Assembly: GCA_025370055.1 (NCBI GenBank)
Contig: CP073041.1
Coordinates: forward strand, 3,720,001 to 3,784,000
Reading direction: 5' to 3'
From: Woronichinia naegeliana WA131
Lineage (GTDB): Bacteria; Cyanobacteriota; Cyanobacteriia; Cyanobacteriales; Microcystaceae
Length of the DNA stretch: 64,000 nucleotides
The position numbers were made by a program, and so were the translations under genes. The notes under the pieces are model-generated. The model did no database searches, was not told the DNA's origin, and saw only the letters and a list, made by a program, of their open reading frames with translations. Numbering within the stretch: position 1 is the first letter of the stretch; each line of letters starts with the position of its first letter. Positions 55,343 to 64,000 of this stretch are shown piece after piece.

Positions 55343-56611
55343 ATGATTAATCGTCTGCTTACTAAGACAAGAAAAAAACATCAGCGATCGCTCTCCTCTA
55401 TCCTTTCGACTTTAAATAAAAATCGGTTTGTAGTTCTATTTTGTATTGGTTTTATTGCCAGCTTACTTTTGGGTCTGATTTTTAGCAGTAATAGTATTGC
55501 TGATTCTGGAAAAAATAATAATACTTTTTCTGAACTAATTAGCCAAATTACATTACCCAAAAATTCAACTCGCCGTTTAATAGAAACGATTGGACTTTTT
55601 GTTGGTGGTATTATTTTCTGCATTGTCTTAGATCGTTGGTTTTCTCAGCGTTCTAATCCCAATGATAATACCCCCTTAGCCCAACAAGCTAAACGGCTCA
55701 AACAACTCAAAATTGGTTATCCAGAGGGCATGACTAATCTAGAAGTTCTTCGAGAACAGAGATTACTGGAAAAACGTTTTGAGCCGTTTGGAGTAACCGT
55801 TACTTGGTCAAATTTTTTATCAGCTTCTTCTCTAATTGAAGCCCTAAGTAATGGCACAATTGACTTTTGTGGTGGCGGCGGAACAGCCAGTATTTTTTCC
55901 CAGGCAGCAGAACATCTTTTTGTGCGGGTTGCCAGAGAAAAATATACAACACCGAAAGGACAAGCAATTTTAGTGTTAGAAAATTCTCCAATTCAAACTA
56001 TTGCTGATCTCAAAGGTAAAAAAATTGCTTTCGATCAAGGATCAAGTGCCCATTATGTTTTAATTCGTGCATTAGAAAAAGTAGGGCTGGAATTTAGTGA
56101 TATTGAGCCTGTTTATTTAACTCAACCAGAGACTCTGCCAAAATTTCGGCGGGGTGAGGTGGATGCCTGGGTAGTTTGGGTTCCCTATACACCGACCCAA
56201 ACTCGTAGTGATTATCCAGGGCGATCTATTGCTGATTTAGAAAGTATTTTTGGCGATAAGGCTTCTATAGAAGTGCCAACATTATACTACGCAATTCCAG
56301 AGTTAGTGCGGGATTATCCTGATGTTTTGAAGGTAATTTTAGAGGAAGTTAATGAGGCGGGAGCTTGGGCAAAAAGACAGGAATTAGAGGCAGCACAACG
56401 ATTAGCAGAACATCACGAAATTGATCCGGCGATTGTTGAGAGTTTACAACAACGCAGTATTGAGAGAGCCATTATTCCTATTGATGATCCAACTTTGACA
56501 GCATTACAACATCAGGCTCATATTTTTCGGGATTTAAGATTGATTCCTGAACGAATTAATGTCAAAGATGGAACCTATAGTTTACAGACTAAACAAAATT
56601 GGACTTATTAA
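55343..56611 (+). CDS. Membrane-anchored sulfonate/taurine-type binding protein
   Basis: A 422-residue protein with two N-terminal hydrophobic segments (about 30-48 and 84-100) and a periplasmic-binding fold of the SsuA/TauA type from about 125: LKIGYPEGMTNLEVLREQRL, FCGGGGTASIFSQAA, QTIADLKGKKIAFDQGSSAHYV, and RRGEVDAWVVWVPYTP. Unlike a normal secreted SBP it is tethered by membrane helices. It faces the tauD gene convergently and may be an alternative binding protein or sensor for the sulfonate system. Confidence 0.8.
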   Translation: MINRLLTKTRKKHQRSLSSILSTLNKNRFVVLFCIGFIASLLLGLIFSSNSIADSGKNNNTFSELISQITLPKNSTRRLIETIGLFVGGIIFCIVLDRWFSQRSNPNDNTPLAQQAKRLKQLKIGYPEGMTNLEVLREQRLLEKRFEPFGVTVTWSNFLSASSLIEALSNGTIDFCGGGGTASIFSQAAEHLFVRVAREKYTTPKGQAILVLENSPIQTIADLKGKKIAFDQGSSAHYVLIRALEKVGLEFSDIEPVYLTQPETLPKFRRGEVDAWVVWVPYTPTQTRSDYPGRSIADLESIFGDKASIEVPTLYYAIPELVRDYPDVLKVILEEVNEAGAWAKRQELEAAQRLAEHHEIDPAIVESLQQRSIERAIIPIDDPTLTALQHQAHIFRDLRLIPERINVKDGTYSLQTKQNWTY

Positions 56612-56712
56612 TTTCAGCTTTGTTAGGAAAATTCAAAAAGACTTACAGCAAAAATCCCCCAGGATTGGGGGAGTTAGGGGAAAAATAAGCTCAATGGTAA
56701 AAATTTTAGGGA

Positions 56713-57642
56713 TTAAGCTGCAACTTTTTCAGCAATTTTAGCCTCAGGAATATAACTCGAAGAATTGCCCCTCACGACTTCTCCCCGTTGACCATCAATG
56801 CTGATAGGAATATCCCCTGCAATGGTTACACGTTGTACTCGTCGAGGTTGATTACCATAATCGGCGATCGCGTAGTGTTGAGTACTGCGATTATCCCAAA
56901 AAGCAATATCTCCTACCTGCCACCGCCAGCGCACTGTATTTTCTAAACGGGTAACGTAGGACTGCAAAAGCCGCAAAGTATCATAGGAATCGAGGACTGA
57001 AAATCCCTTAATGTGACGGGCAAACTCTCCCAGCAACAGCGATCGCTCTCCTGATTCGGGATGAACCCGTACCGCCGGATGAATGGTTTCATAGATAGTG
57101 GCTTGAAATTCTTTAGCGTAATTCCTGATGGAATCGGAAACATCTACCGTCGAAGCAGCATAATCTGAATCGTTAGTACGCACTACCCAAAGCTGATCAG
57201 CCAAAGCTTTAAGATGAGTAGGCAAATCTTCATAGGCGGCCACAGTATTTGCCCAAACTGTATCACCACCATAGGGAGGAATTACTATGGCACGGAGAAC
57301 AGAACCCAAAGGAGGACGATCCACAAAAGTAACATCGGTGTGCCAATGGTCGGTATAGGGCGTATTGCGACTGTAATCAAGGTCAAAAACTTCAGGATGT
57401 TCGGCGATTTTAGGGGAAACGGTGGGATGGGCTGTGGTTAATGGGCCAAAACGATTGGCAAAGGCAACTTGACCCTTTTCATCTAGGTTTTGCCGACGAA
57501 AAAAGATGACTTTGTACTTGATTAAGGCTTGACGAATTTCACTAATTAGCTGATCACTCAGATCACTGGCTAAATCAACTCCTCCAATCTCGGCTCCAAT
57601 ACGACCGGCGCTCGGTTGAATATCAAAATTTTCAGAACTCAT
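56713..57642 (-). CDS. tauD: Taurine/alpha-ketoglutarate dioxygenase
   Basis: A 309-residue Fe(II)/2-oxoglutarate dioxygenase of the TauD/TfdA family. The metal triad is H101-x-D103 (HWHTDVTF) and H256 (STQHYAI), and the 2-oxoglutarate arginine is in RRVQRVTI (R271). It hydroxylates taurine or a related sulfonate and releases sulfite. It lies downstream of tauB in the same orientation, with the small hypothetical gene between. Confidence 0.93.
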   Translation of the reverse strand: MSSENFDIQPSAGRIGAEIGGVDLASDLSDQLISEIRQALIKYKVIFFRRQNLDEKGQVAFANRFGPLTTAHPTVSPKIAEHPEVFDLDYSRNTPYTDHWHTDVTFVDRPPLGSVLRAIVIPPYGGDTVWANTVAAYEDLPTHLKALADQLWVVRTNDSDYAASTVDVSDSIRNYAKEFQATIYETIHPAVRVHPESGERSLLLGEFARHIKGFSVLDSYDTLRLLQSYVTRLENTVRWRWQVGDIAFWDNRSTQHYAIADYGNQPRRVQRVTIAGDIPISIDGQRGEVVRGNSSSYIPEAKIAEKVAA

Positions 57643-57889
57643 TGCTTTAGGCTCCTATCTACTTACCGATAAGCCTATTTTTTTGCTGTATTGTTTGTTT
57701 TATTCAGTACCAAGTTTTTTGGCGCAAGCCTTGCGCCTCTACAAGGACACAAATAATTTACAGCAATCCGATAGACTTACTTTGTGTTAATAGATAAGAC
57801 TATAACATGACTAATCTTTAGATATTAATTTCTAAGAGAAAAATCTGTAATCAAAAAGACATTTTATTGGTTTTAGGTTTACACGAGAC
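57643..57889. other. Intergenic between tauD and small gene
   Basis: It holds the palindrome GGCGCAAGCCTTGCGCC at 57721-57737, of the same family that adjoins the IS-B ends, and an AT-rich stretch. No gene. Confidence 0.6.
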
Positions 57890-58120
57890 TTACTTCAAGG
57901 ACTTATTTTGATAACGTCGTTTCCAATCTAAATAGGCTTCAACGGTGGGAAAATATTGGATGTCATCATCAATTCCCCTAGCCCGATTGGCAAGATAACC
58001 TCGAATGTAGTTAGAATCTTGATTTTTGGGTAGTTTTCCTTCTAGGCGATCGCGGCAACCCCTTTGAAAAAGGTCTTCGGCATGTTCCTGAAACAGATGG
58101 CTAAAAAGACGACTAAACAT
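57890..58120 (-). CDS. Small hypothetical protein in tau cluster
   Basis: A 76-residue protein from ATG 58120, preceded by AGGAG at the right distance (a GTG at 58132 overlaps the ribosome site and is less likely). It reads MFSRLFSHLFQEHAEDLFQR, then YIRGYLANRARGIDDDIQYF. Soluble, charged, no known motif. It lies between tauB and tauD, so it may have a role in sulfonate use, but I do not recognise it. Confidence 0.6.
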   Translation of the reverse strand: MFSRLFSHLFQEHAEDLFQRGCRDRLEGKLPKNQDSNYIRGYLANRARGIDDDIQYFPTVEAYLDWKRRYQNKSLK

Positions 58121-58317
58121 AATGATAAACACTCCTAAGAAGGGCTTATCTTTAATCTAACTTTTTGTATTGGTTATAGCAAACAGTTTTTCCTTTTGAA
58201 ACGATAAGTAAAAGTGATTAAAATTAACATATATAAAAACCATACAAATCATACAGTAAAGCAACTTATGATTAAGATTTATGTCTAAAAATTAATCTAC
58301 AATTTTATGTCTAAAAA

Positions 58318-59160
58318 TTAATCTACAATTTCTGTTTCAATTTCATCGCTGCGAATACTATTAACGAGAAATTCTCTAGCTTCTACAAATTCCTTGGAAA
58401 TTCTTAGATTAGTAGCTGTTTCCTCTTCAAGACGATGGGCAAAGGGATTAACAAATTCTTTAACAATACGTCCAGGTCGGGCGTGCATAATAATAATACG
58501 AGTGCCTAATAAAAGAGCTTCTTCTACATCGTGGGTAATGAAAAAAATAGTTTTCTGAGTACGTTGCCAAATACCACGTAAATGAATTTGAATGGCTTCA
58601 CGGGTCAAGGCATCTAAGGCTCCAAAAGGTTCATCCATCAAAATAATTTGGGGTTCTGCGGCCAAAGTTCGAGCGATCGCCGCTCGTTGTTGCATTCCTC
58701 CCGACAATTGATAGGGCAAATAATTAGCCGCATGGGTCAAACCGACAATTTCTAAGGTGGTAGCGACTCGTTCTCGCCGTTCCTGTTTATTTACTCCTTT
58801 CATTTTAGGGCCAAATTCTACATTACCGGCGATCGTCAGCCAGGGAAAAAGATTGGGACGTTGAAATACCACACCAACATCAGGATCAGGTTTAGTATGT
58901 AATTTACCTGCAACTTTTACCTCTCCCGTTGTTAAGGGTTGATAACCTGCCAAGACTCGTAAAAGTGTCGTTTTACCGCAACCCGATGACCCCAAAACAC
59001 AAACAAAATCGCCCAAATCAAGGTCTAAATTAATATCTCTTAAAACTTCATTGGCATTATTACCGATACCAAAAGTAACACCAATATTAGCAAGGGAGGC
59101 GATCGCCTCTTGATCAGTTTTAGGAGTCGTGATCGGCTCCGTAGCAGAAAGAGAAGTCAT
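58318..59160 (-). CDS. tauB: Taurine/sulfonate ABC transporter ATPase
   Basis: A 280-residue ABC ATPase with Walker A GSSGCGKTT at 58-66, signature LSGGMQQRAAIAR, Walker B IILMDEPFGALD and switch FFITHDVEEAL. It powers TauC-mediated uptake. A direct repeat of about 20 bp (ATTTATGTCTAAAAATTAAT) lies at its 3' end, so the stop region is duplicated (58279-58323). Confidence 0.92.
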   Translation of the reverse strand: MTSLSATEPITTPKTDQEAIASLANIGVTFGIGNNANEVLRDINLDLDLGDFVCVLGSSGCGKTTLLRVLAGYQPLTTGEVKVAGKLHTKPDPDVGVVFQRPNLFPWLTIAGNVEFGPKMKGVNKQERRERVATTLEIVGLTHAANYLPYQLSGGMQQRAAIARTLAAEPQIILMDEPFGALDALTREAIQIHLRGIWQRTQKTIFFITHDVEEALLLGTRIIIMHARPGRIVKEFVNPFAHRLEEETATNLRISKEFVEAREFLVNSIRSDEIETEIVD

Positions 59161-59469
59161 AGTAAAAATGACAAGTAATAAAGGTTAATTGTTTGAGATT
59201 TTAATCCCCCTTTTTAAGCTACTGTGTACACGCAATCTCTTTGCATTCCCAAAAGTTTGATCCCCCTGCCTACGGCATCCCCCTTAAAAAGGGGGACTGA
59301 GTTATTGATAGAAATCTAGCCCCCCTTATCAAGGGGGGTTGGGGGGATCAAAACCTAAAAACTTAGACAGAAAGATTTGTGAGTACACAGTAGCCTTTTA
59401 AGAGAGATTTAGGAGAATTAATCTAAGATTCAAGTCCCCCTTAAAAAGGGGAATTTAGGCAGATCAAAC
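59161..59469. other. tauA-tauB intergenic region filled by MITE-like repeat
   Basis: The 309 bp between the two operon genes consist mostly of the palindromic element at 59219-59393 and C-run/G-run motifs; no gene. The insertion may change expression of tauB. Confidence 0.6.
59219..59393. mobile_element. 175-bp MITE-like element between tauA and tauB
   Basis: Terminal inverted repeats CTACTGTGTAC and GTACACAGTAG enclose nested CCCCCTTAAAAAGGGGG and CCCCCCTTATCAAGGGGGG palindromes. The flanks TTTTTAAG and CCTTTTAAG may be a target duplication. Confidence 0.6.
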
Positions 59470-60534
59470 TTAAAGAGCTTTTGTATAAAGATTCTGCTGA
59501 TAAACTGCTAAATCAGGAGCAGAGGTAATCTTTTTCTGGGTAACAGCAAAATCCGCTTGACTTTTAAGAATTTTCGCAAGCTCACCAGGCCGATCCGTTG
59601 AACCAAGATATTTCGGTTCTTTTTGTTCCGTTGAATCTAACCAGACTAATTCCTTAACCGAAGATTCAGTCTCAGCAGGAGTAATATTTAACTCCTTAGC
59701 GAGGGCTGTTGTTGCGGATTTCGGATCAGTTCGATAGGCTTTTACCGCTTCATCTAAAACCCCCACATACTGTTTAACAACATCGGGGTATTGATTAGCA
59801 AACTCCGTCCGTACAACCCCTAAATCGGCGGTAACAATCCCTTTTTTTGCTAAATCAGCAGAAGTCACTAAAATGGTTCCCCCTGTTTTTTGTAATTTAC
59901 CTAAGGTCGGTTGCCAAACGTAACTAGCATCAATATCTCCCCGACTCCAAGCCGCAACAATGTCAGGGGGTTGAAGGTCTAAAATTTGTAAATCTTTTTC
60001 GGGAATTCCTTGCTGTTCTAAGAGAGCTTCTAGGGAAAAATGAGCCGTAGAACCAAAGGGAGTAGCCACTTTTTTTCCTTTTAAATCAGCCAGGGTTTTA
60101 ATGCCTGGTTTGGCAATGAGAGCTTCGGCTGCTCCAATGACATCTTGAATGAAATAGACTTGATATTTTAGTCCCTGGGCTATGCCCACACTGGCAGGAA
60201 CCGAGCCTAATACCCCGAAATCAATGCCATTAGCAGCGATCGCGGTATTGACATCCCGACCTGAATCAAAGCTAATATATTCAATTTTAGAATTAGGAAA
60301 GGCTTTTGCTGCCAACCCCTCGGCTTTTGCTAATAGTTCAGGATTAGGAATAACTTGATAGCCAATACGGATTTTTTCGGGAACTTTACCCGTGTTATTT
60401 GCAGCAGGGGAAGCATTTTCTGTTGTTGTCGTGTTAGTGGTTCCTTCCGTTTTTTCCCCACCGCAACTAGCCAGAATAATCGGTAAGCTGGCACTCGCTA
60501 AACCTAACAAAACTTCTCGTCGTTTTAAAGCCAT
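59470..60534 (-). CDS. tauA: Taurine/sulfonate ABC transporter binding protein (lipoprotein)
   Basis: A 354-residue protein with a lipoprotein signal peptide (RREVLLGLASASLPIILASC, lipidated C24; the RR could also suit the Tat route). A Thr/Asn-rich linker and the binding fold follow: IRIGYQVIPNPELLAKAEGL, GIKTLADLKGKKVATPFGST, and AAWSRGDIDASYVWQPTLGK. It captures taurine or alkanesulfonates outside the inner membrane. tauC is 37 bp upstream. Confidence 0.92.
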   Translation of the reverse strand: MALKRREVLLGLASASLPIILASCGGEKTEGTTNTTTTENASPAANNTGKVPEKIRIGYQVIPNPELLAKAEGLAAKAFPNSKIEYISFDSGRDVNTAIAANGIDFGVLGSVPASVGIAQGLKYQVYFIQDVIGAAEALIAKPGIKTLADLKGKKVATPFGSTAHFSLEALLEQQGIPEKDLQILDLQPPDIVAAWSRGDIDASYVWQPTLGKLQKTGGTILVTSADLAKKGIVTADLGVVRTEFANQYPDVVKQYVGVLDEAVKAYRTDPKSATTALAKELNITPAETESSVKELVWLDSTEQKEPKYLGSTDRPGELAKILKSQADFAVTQKKITSAPDLAVYQQNLYTKAL

Positions 60535-60542
60535 AATTAATC

Positions 60543-60553
60543 ACTCCTCACAC
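60543..60553 (-). promoter_or_regulatory. tauA ribosome site, full complement of Yfr1 motif
   Basis: The minus strand reads GTGTGAGGAGT, 8-18 bases before the tauA ATG. This is the exact complement of ACUCCUCACAC, the single-stranded motif of the cyanobacterial sRNA Yfr1 (from memory of the literature). Confidence 0.45.
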
Positions 60554-60571
60554 ATTAAATGTTTAAATCCG

Positions 60572-61423
60572 TTAAGCATCTCGACCAATCCAGGGTAATT
60601 GTGTTTTTTGAACCCAACGAATACCTGCATCAATCAAAATTGCAATCAGACCCATAATGATAATGCCAACAAAAATAATATCGCTCCTCAGAAACTTACT
60701 GGCATCTAAAACCATCCAGCCAATTCCTGATACGGCGGCTACCATTTCGGCGGCTACTAAAGTTGAATAGGAAACCCCGATCGCCGTTCGTAGGCCCGTA
60801 AAAATCTCTGGCAAACAGGACGGAAAAATGACATGAAGAAATAACTGCCATCCCGATGCACCTAGGGATCGCGCTCCATTGATACGATCAATAGAAATGC
60901 GTTCAACTCCCGAAACTACCGCTAGAAATAAGGGAGCAAAAGCCGCTAGGAAAAGTAAGGCAATTTTAGAAGGATTTTCAATTCCCAACCAAATCACTAA
61001 TAAGGTGTAATAGGCTAAAGGCGGTAGGGGACGATAAAACTCAATAATCGGATCAAGAGCCGCTCGTATCGGTTTAGAAAAACCACATAACATTCCCAAA
61101 GGAATCGCCGTTACAATTGCCACTAATAAGGCACTAACTAAGCGAAACATACTCTGAAAAATGTGATAACCCAAAGAATTTCCCTTGTAGCCATTTTGCA
61201 GAATTTCCACAAACGCTGACCAGACTAATCCAGGAGCAGGTAAAAACAGGGGATTTACCCACTTTAGAGCTGTAACTGTGTACCAAAGCAAGAAAATCAC
61301 CGCCACTGACCCCAGGGAAATGGCTCTTTCTGAGCTTAGAAATTGAGTAACTAGCCTCAAAATCTTCTCTCCCGAAGACGGTGATCGCCCCGTTAATCCT
61401 TCTTGTCCAACTTTTGAAACCAT
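60572..61423 (-). CDS. tauC: Taurine/sulfonate ABC transporter permease
   Basis: A 283-residue membrane protein with six hydrophobic segments and the EAA loop of importer permeases (INGARSLGASGWQLFLHVIF with the P-S-C-L-P after it). ISLGSVAVIFLLWYTVTALK is the first membrane segment. It is the first gene of the tauCAB-(small)-tauD run. Confidence 0.92.
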   Translation of the reverse strand: MVSKVGQEGLTGRSPSSGEKILRLVTQFLSSERAISLGSVAVIFLLWYTVTALKWVNPLFLPAPGLVWSAFVEILQNGYKGNSLGYHIFQSMFRLVSALLVAIVTAIPLGMLCGFSKPIRAALDPIIEFYRPLPPLAYYTLLVIWLGIENPSKIALLFLAAFAPLFLAVVSGVERISIDRINGARSLGASGWQLFLHVIFPSCLPEIFTGLRTAIGVSYSTLVAAEMVAAVSGIGWMVLDASKFLRSDIIFVGIIIMGLIAILIDAGIRWVQKTQLPWIGRDA

Positions 61424-61769
61424 AGTTTTGTAGAAGTCACTACTCCTTTAGGATGATTTTCAGCGAATAAAGTCTCATATATCGATCAAATTAGTGTACT
61501 TTGGCGACATCATACAGCAGTTAAAACTCAAAAGTCAATATCATTCGTCACTAAAGTCGGATTTTTAAAATTTATCCATAAATCTTGTTTTCTCCCAAAA
61601 AGTGTGTCATACTCAATCCCTATTGCCTAAATTACAGTATATCTATCTAATTACCGTAATTTATTTCTTGATTAGGGAATTTAAGCCAAGACATAATCAA
61701 GTTTTTTAGCCTGGCGATGCCTACTCTTAGGAAATTGAGGGTGCAATAACGACAGGCTTTAATTTCAAT
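61424..61769. other. Divergent region upstream of tauC and the porin
   Basis: No gene. It is AT-rich and must carry the promoters of both the tau operon and the porin. CAGTATATCTATCTAATTAC around 61636 is a candidate promoter part without a clear partner box. Confidence 0.45.
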
Positions 61770-61780
61770 GTGTGTGGAGT
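61770..61780 (+). promoter_or_regulatory. Porin ribosome site, near-complement of Yfr1 motif
   Basis: GTGTGTGGAGT matches the complement of the Yfr1 motif at 10 of 11 positions and contains the GGAG ribosome site 11 bases before the ATG at 61791. Yfr1 is known to repress som-type porins in Prochlorococcus, so this target type fits. Confidence 0.45.
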
Positions 61781-61790
61781 GTATTTAACA

Positions 61791-63449
61791 ATGAAAAATC
61801 GTATTTATGGTCAATTATTGACAGGATCAGTCTTTTTTGGGTTAACCCTAGGAATTATCTCACCTAGTCAGGCGGAAGAGATTCCGAATCCTCCCCCAAC
61901 AGTTTCCGAAACCAGCCTTCCTTCAGATACAGTTCAAGCAGTGGAAACCAATGTCAAAATTCCCTCACCAGAGAATATTGAGTCGGCAAATCCTTTAGAA
62001 CAAATCACCTCAGTTTCTGAATTAAAAGACGTACAACCTACCGATTGGGCCTATGAAGCTCTCAAAAGTTTAGTGGAACGTTATGGCTGTATTGTCGGTT
62101 ATCCCAATCAAACCTTTCGCGGCGTTGCCGAAGGCACACTTCGTGACCGCCCCCTGACTCGCTGGGAATTTGCGGCAGGATTAAATGCCTGTGTGAACAC
62201 TTTAGAGCGATTACTTCAGGAAAATGTCGCCGTTCTTCGGGAAGATATTGATAAATTAACCCGCTTAACTAAGGAATTTGAAGCAGAATTAGTTGCTTTA
62301 GGAGCGCGAATTGACAACCTAGAAAGTCGTACTGCTTACCTAGAAGATCATCAATTTTCAACAACAGTTAAACTTTCTGGAGATGTTATTTTTGCTTTAA
62401 CTGATGCGTTTTAAGGAACCACTGAAGGTAGCAGACCTGTTTTGCAGGATCGCTTACGATTAGTTTTAGAATCTAGTTTTACGGGCAAAGATTTGTTAAC
62501 CGTTCGACTGGCAGCAGGGAATGCTAAACGATTTCAATTTCCTGGTTATCCCTTTAATGCAGAGGGCAATCAAACCTTTAATTTACCGCCAGGAAATAAT
62601 AGTATTAATTTAGATTGGTTAGCCTACGAATTTCCCATTAATGATAGTCTATATGCTTATATTCCCGCCTATAGTGGTCGTTGGTGGGATTTTGCTCCCG
62701 TTTTAAACCCTGTTTTAGGAGGAGGAACTGGTGGTAAAAAGGCTCTCAGTATTTTTGGACAATTTAATCCAATTTACGCGATCGGTGGCGGTTCAGGGAT
62801 TGGATTAAACTATAAAATTACCGATCAATTAGTGCTGAGTGGCGGCTATTTTGCAGGGGATGATAGCTCTAGTAGTCCGATTCCAGGCAATGGTTTATTT
62901 AACGGTGAATATAGCGCGTTAGGGCAATTAGCCTGGCTACCTGATGATAAGTTTGGGCTGGCGTTTACCTATGTTAATGGCTATCAACCGAATGGCCCTA
63001 TTTTTGACTTTGGCACAGGGGGAACTAAAATCGGGACGGCTCCTGCTAATGCTCCTTTTGCCAGTCTAAATGTCTCAACTAATTCCTACGGAGCATCTAC
63101 GTTTTATCGTTTTAGTCCCGAATTCATTGTTAATGGCTTTTTCGGTTATACCAATGCAAAAAATGCTAAAGGTAGCGGTAATGGAGAGATTTGGTATTAC
63201 GGTCTAGGATTAGGTTTTCCAGACCTATTTAAAGAGGGAAATTTAGGGGGCATTATTGTCGGTGCAGAACCCTACCTAGGAGAAGCTAATCCTAATGATT
63301 TATCCCTCCATGTAGAGGCTTTTTACAAATATCAGGTGACAGATAATATTTCGATTACACCTGGTGTTATTTGGATTACTGCACCGAATCAAAATTCTAA
63401 TAATGTTGATGGTATTATCGGCACAATTAGAACGACTTTTAGTTTTTAA
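61791..63449 (+). pseudogene. SLH-domain porin (Som/iron-uptake type), in-frame TAA
   Basis: Start at ATG 61791 with a signal peptide (MKNRIYGQLLTGSVFFGLTL, cleaved near SQAEE). The SLH domain is WAYEALKSLVERYGCIVGYP, then LTRWEFAAGLNACVNTLERL. A coiled coil (ALGARIDNLESRTAYLEDH) leads to an OprB-like beta-barrel that ends in the aromatic IIGTIRTTFSF. One frame covers all 552 codons except TAA at 62412-62414 between SGDVIFALTDAF and GTTEGSRPVLQDRL, just at the barrel start. A 10-residue insertion GVAEGTLRDR in the SLH domain comes from a dispersed repeat. Confidence 0.88.
62121..62150 (+). repeat. Small dispersed repeat, copy in the porin SLH domain
   Basis: This is the 30-bp sequence shared (29 of 30, inverted) with 6336-6365 in folC. 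It is a multiple of three and codes GVAEGTLRDR between YPNQTFR and PLTRWEF, where other SLH porins have only a few residues, so it was inserted in frame. Confidence 0.85.
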
Positions 63450-64000
63450 ACTCCATCTAACTCGAAATCTATAGTTTTTTGATCTCCCAAGGCGATCCCC
63501 CTAAATCCCCCTTAAAAAGGTAGGGCTGATTCATTCTAACAAATCTCAATCAATCAAATCCTTATCTGGCAAGGTTTAAAGGCGATTTCTCAGAATAAAT
63601 ATCTGAAAATTTTTAAAAATACCTTACTTTGCTTACCCCATAAGCGATTGAAGAGAGACAAAAAAGGAATCAAACCAGAGAATGAATCAGCCCTACCCTT
63701 AAAAAGGGGGACTTGACTCTAAATTTTAAGGGTTCGATCAATTCAAATTATGACCGTTTAAGGTATATAAGCAACTCATCTGGAAAGGGGTTTAAAAATT
63801 TTTCGATGGTGTACAAGTATGGTTAAGGACTGAATAGTGAGTTGTCGTGCCTTTAGATCGCATAGTGATTTTACAAAAAGCCTTGTAACAAGGGACGATC
63901 ATCCCCTTGACTGTTTGCGCTTTAGATGATGAACAACTTGTTAAGTCAATTGCAGGAATATTTTTGGTATAATCAGCCTATAAAAATCCTTGACCAACAC
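63450..64000. other. 551-bp tail region without genes
   Basis: It holds the MITE-like element at 63521-63695 and C-run/G-run motifs. From about 63720 to the end no frame of note is seen. A TTGTAACAAGG palindrome is at 63885, and a TATAAT at 63969 may be a promoter for a gene beyond the window. Confidence 0.5.
63521..63695. mobile_element. 175-bp MITE-like element downstream of porin
   Basis: Terminal inverted repeats TAGGGCTGATTCATTCT and AGAATGAATCAGCCCTA (17 bp, perfect). It is inserted in a CCCTTAAAAAGG motif that is found on both sides (a target duplication of about 11-12 bp). No coding capacity. Confidence 0.8.

Overview
The window comes from a cyanobacterium: it carries ftrV (ferredoxin-thioredoxin reductase), ndhO (photosynthetic NDH-1), PSRP-3/Ycf65, a DUF2811 protein and an SLH-domain porin, and the HIP1 octamer GCGATCGC is frequent. 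The heavy load of insertion sequences, small palindromic repeats and broken genes fits IS-rich unicellular or colonial genera of the Microcystis/Cyanothece/Woronichinia kind; I cannot name the species. Layout: 1-6371 holds housekeeping genes (an Rpn-type fragment, pmbA/tldE, a Ski2-like helicase, folC). 6505-8109 is an IscB element with its omega-RNA. 8447-27258 is a defence island. It has two modules, each made of a cas2 3' remnant, a leader and a CRISPR array; a mazEF pair; a type III-B cmr operon (cas10/cmr2, cmr3, cmr4, cmr5 and a cmr6-cmr1-like fusion); a Uma2 nuclease; a membrane SAVED-like protein; and four IS copies. 27359-28880 is a short core patch (ftrV, rpsN). 29015-34256 is a type III restriction-modification locus (mod, res) with a HEPN-MNT toxin-antitoxin pair between its two genes, followed by aat and an orphan Phd antitoxin. 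35360-39450 is a graveyard of mobile elements (IS630, a 262-bp MITE, transposase fragments, a second IscB element). 39803-46524 is again core (murF, argS, PSRP-3, pth, ndhO, mdh). 46661-50470 is an NMT1-PAS-GGDEF receptor cut by an IS. 50561-55028 is mixed accessory sequence. 55343-61423 is a taurine/sulfonate uptake and desulfonation cluster (tauCAB, tauD, an extra membrane-anchored binding protein). 61791-63449 is an SLH porin broken by a stop codon. How the genes fit together: the Cas10 has the GGDD cyclase motif but no HD nuclease domain, so its likely output is a cyclic-oligoadenylate signal. The two-TM plus SAVED-like protein about 3.5 kb downstream is a plausible receptor for it. Both the cmr6-cmr1 fusion gene and the SAVED gene are cut by insertion sequences with clear target duplications (6 and 10 bp), and removing the IS and one duplication restores the frame in each. 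The pathway is therefore probably inactive in this strain but can be reconstructed on paper. No cas1, cas6 or full cas2 is present. Most of the long 'spacers' in both arrays are near-identical copies of one ~113-bp sequence, which is not normal spacer content. Other decay includes a TGA in mod, a TAA in the porin, and nonsense or frameshift mutations in second IS copies; assembly error cannot be excluded for single-base changes.
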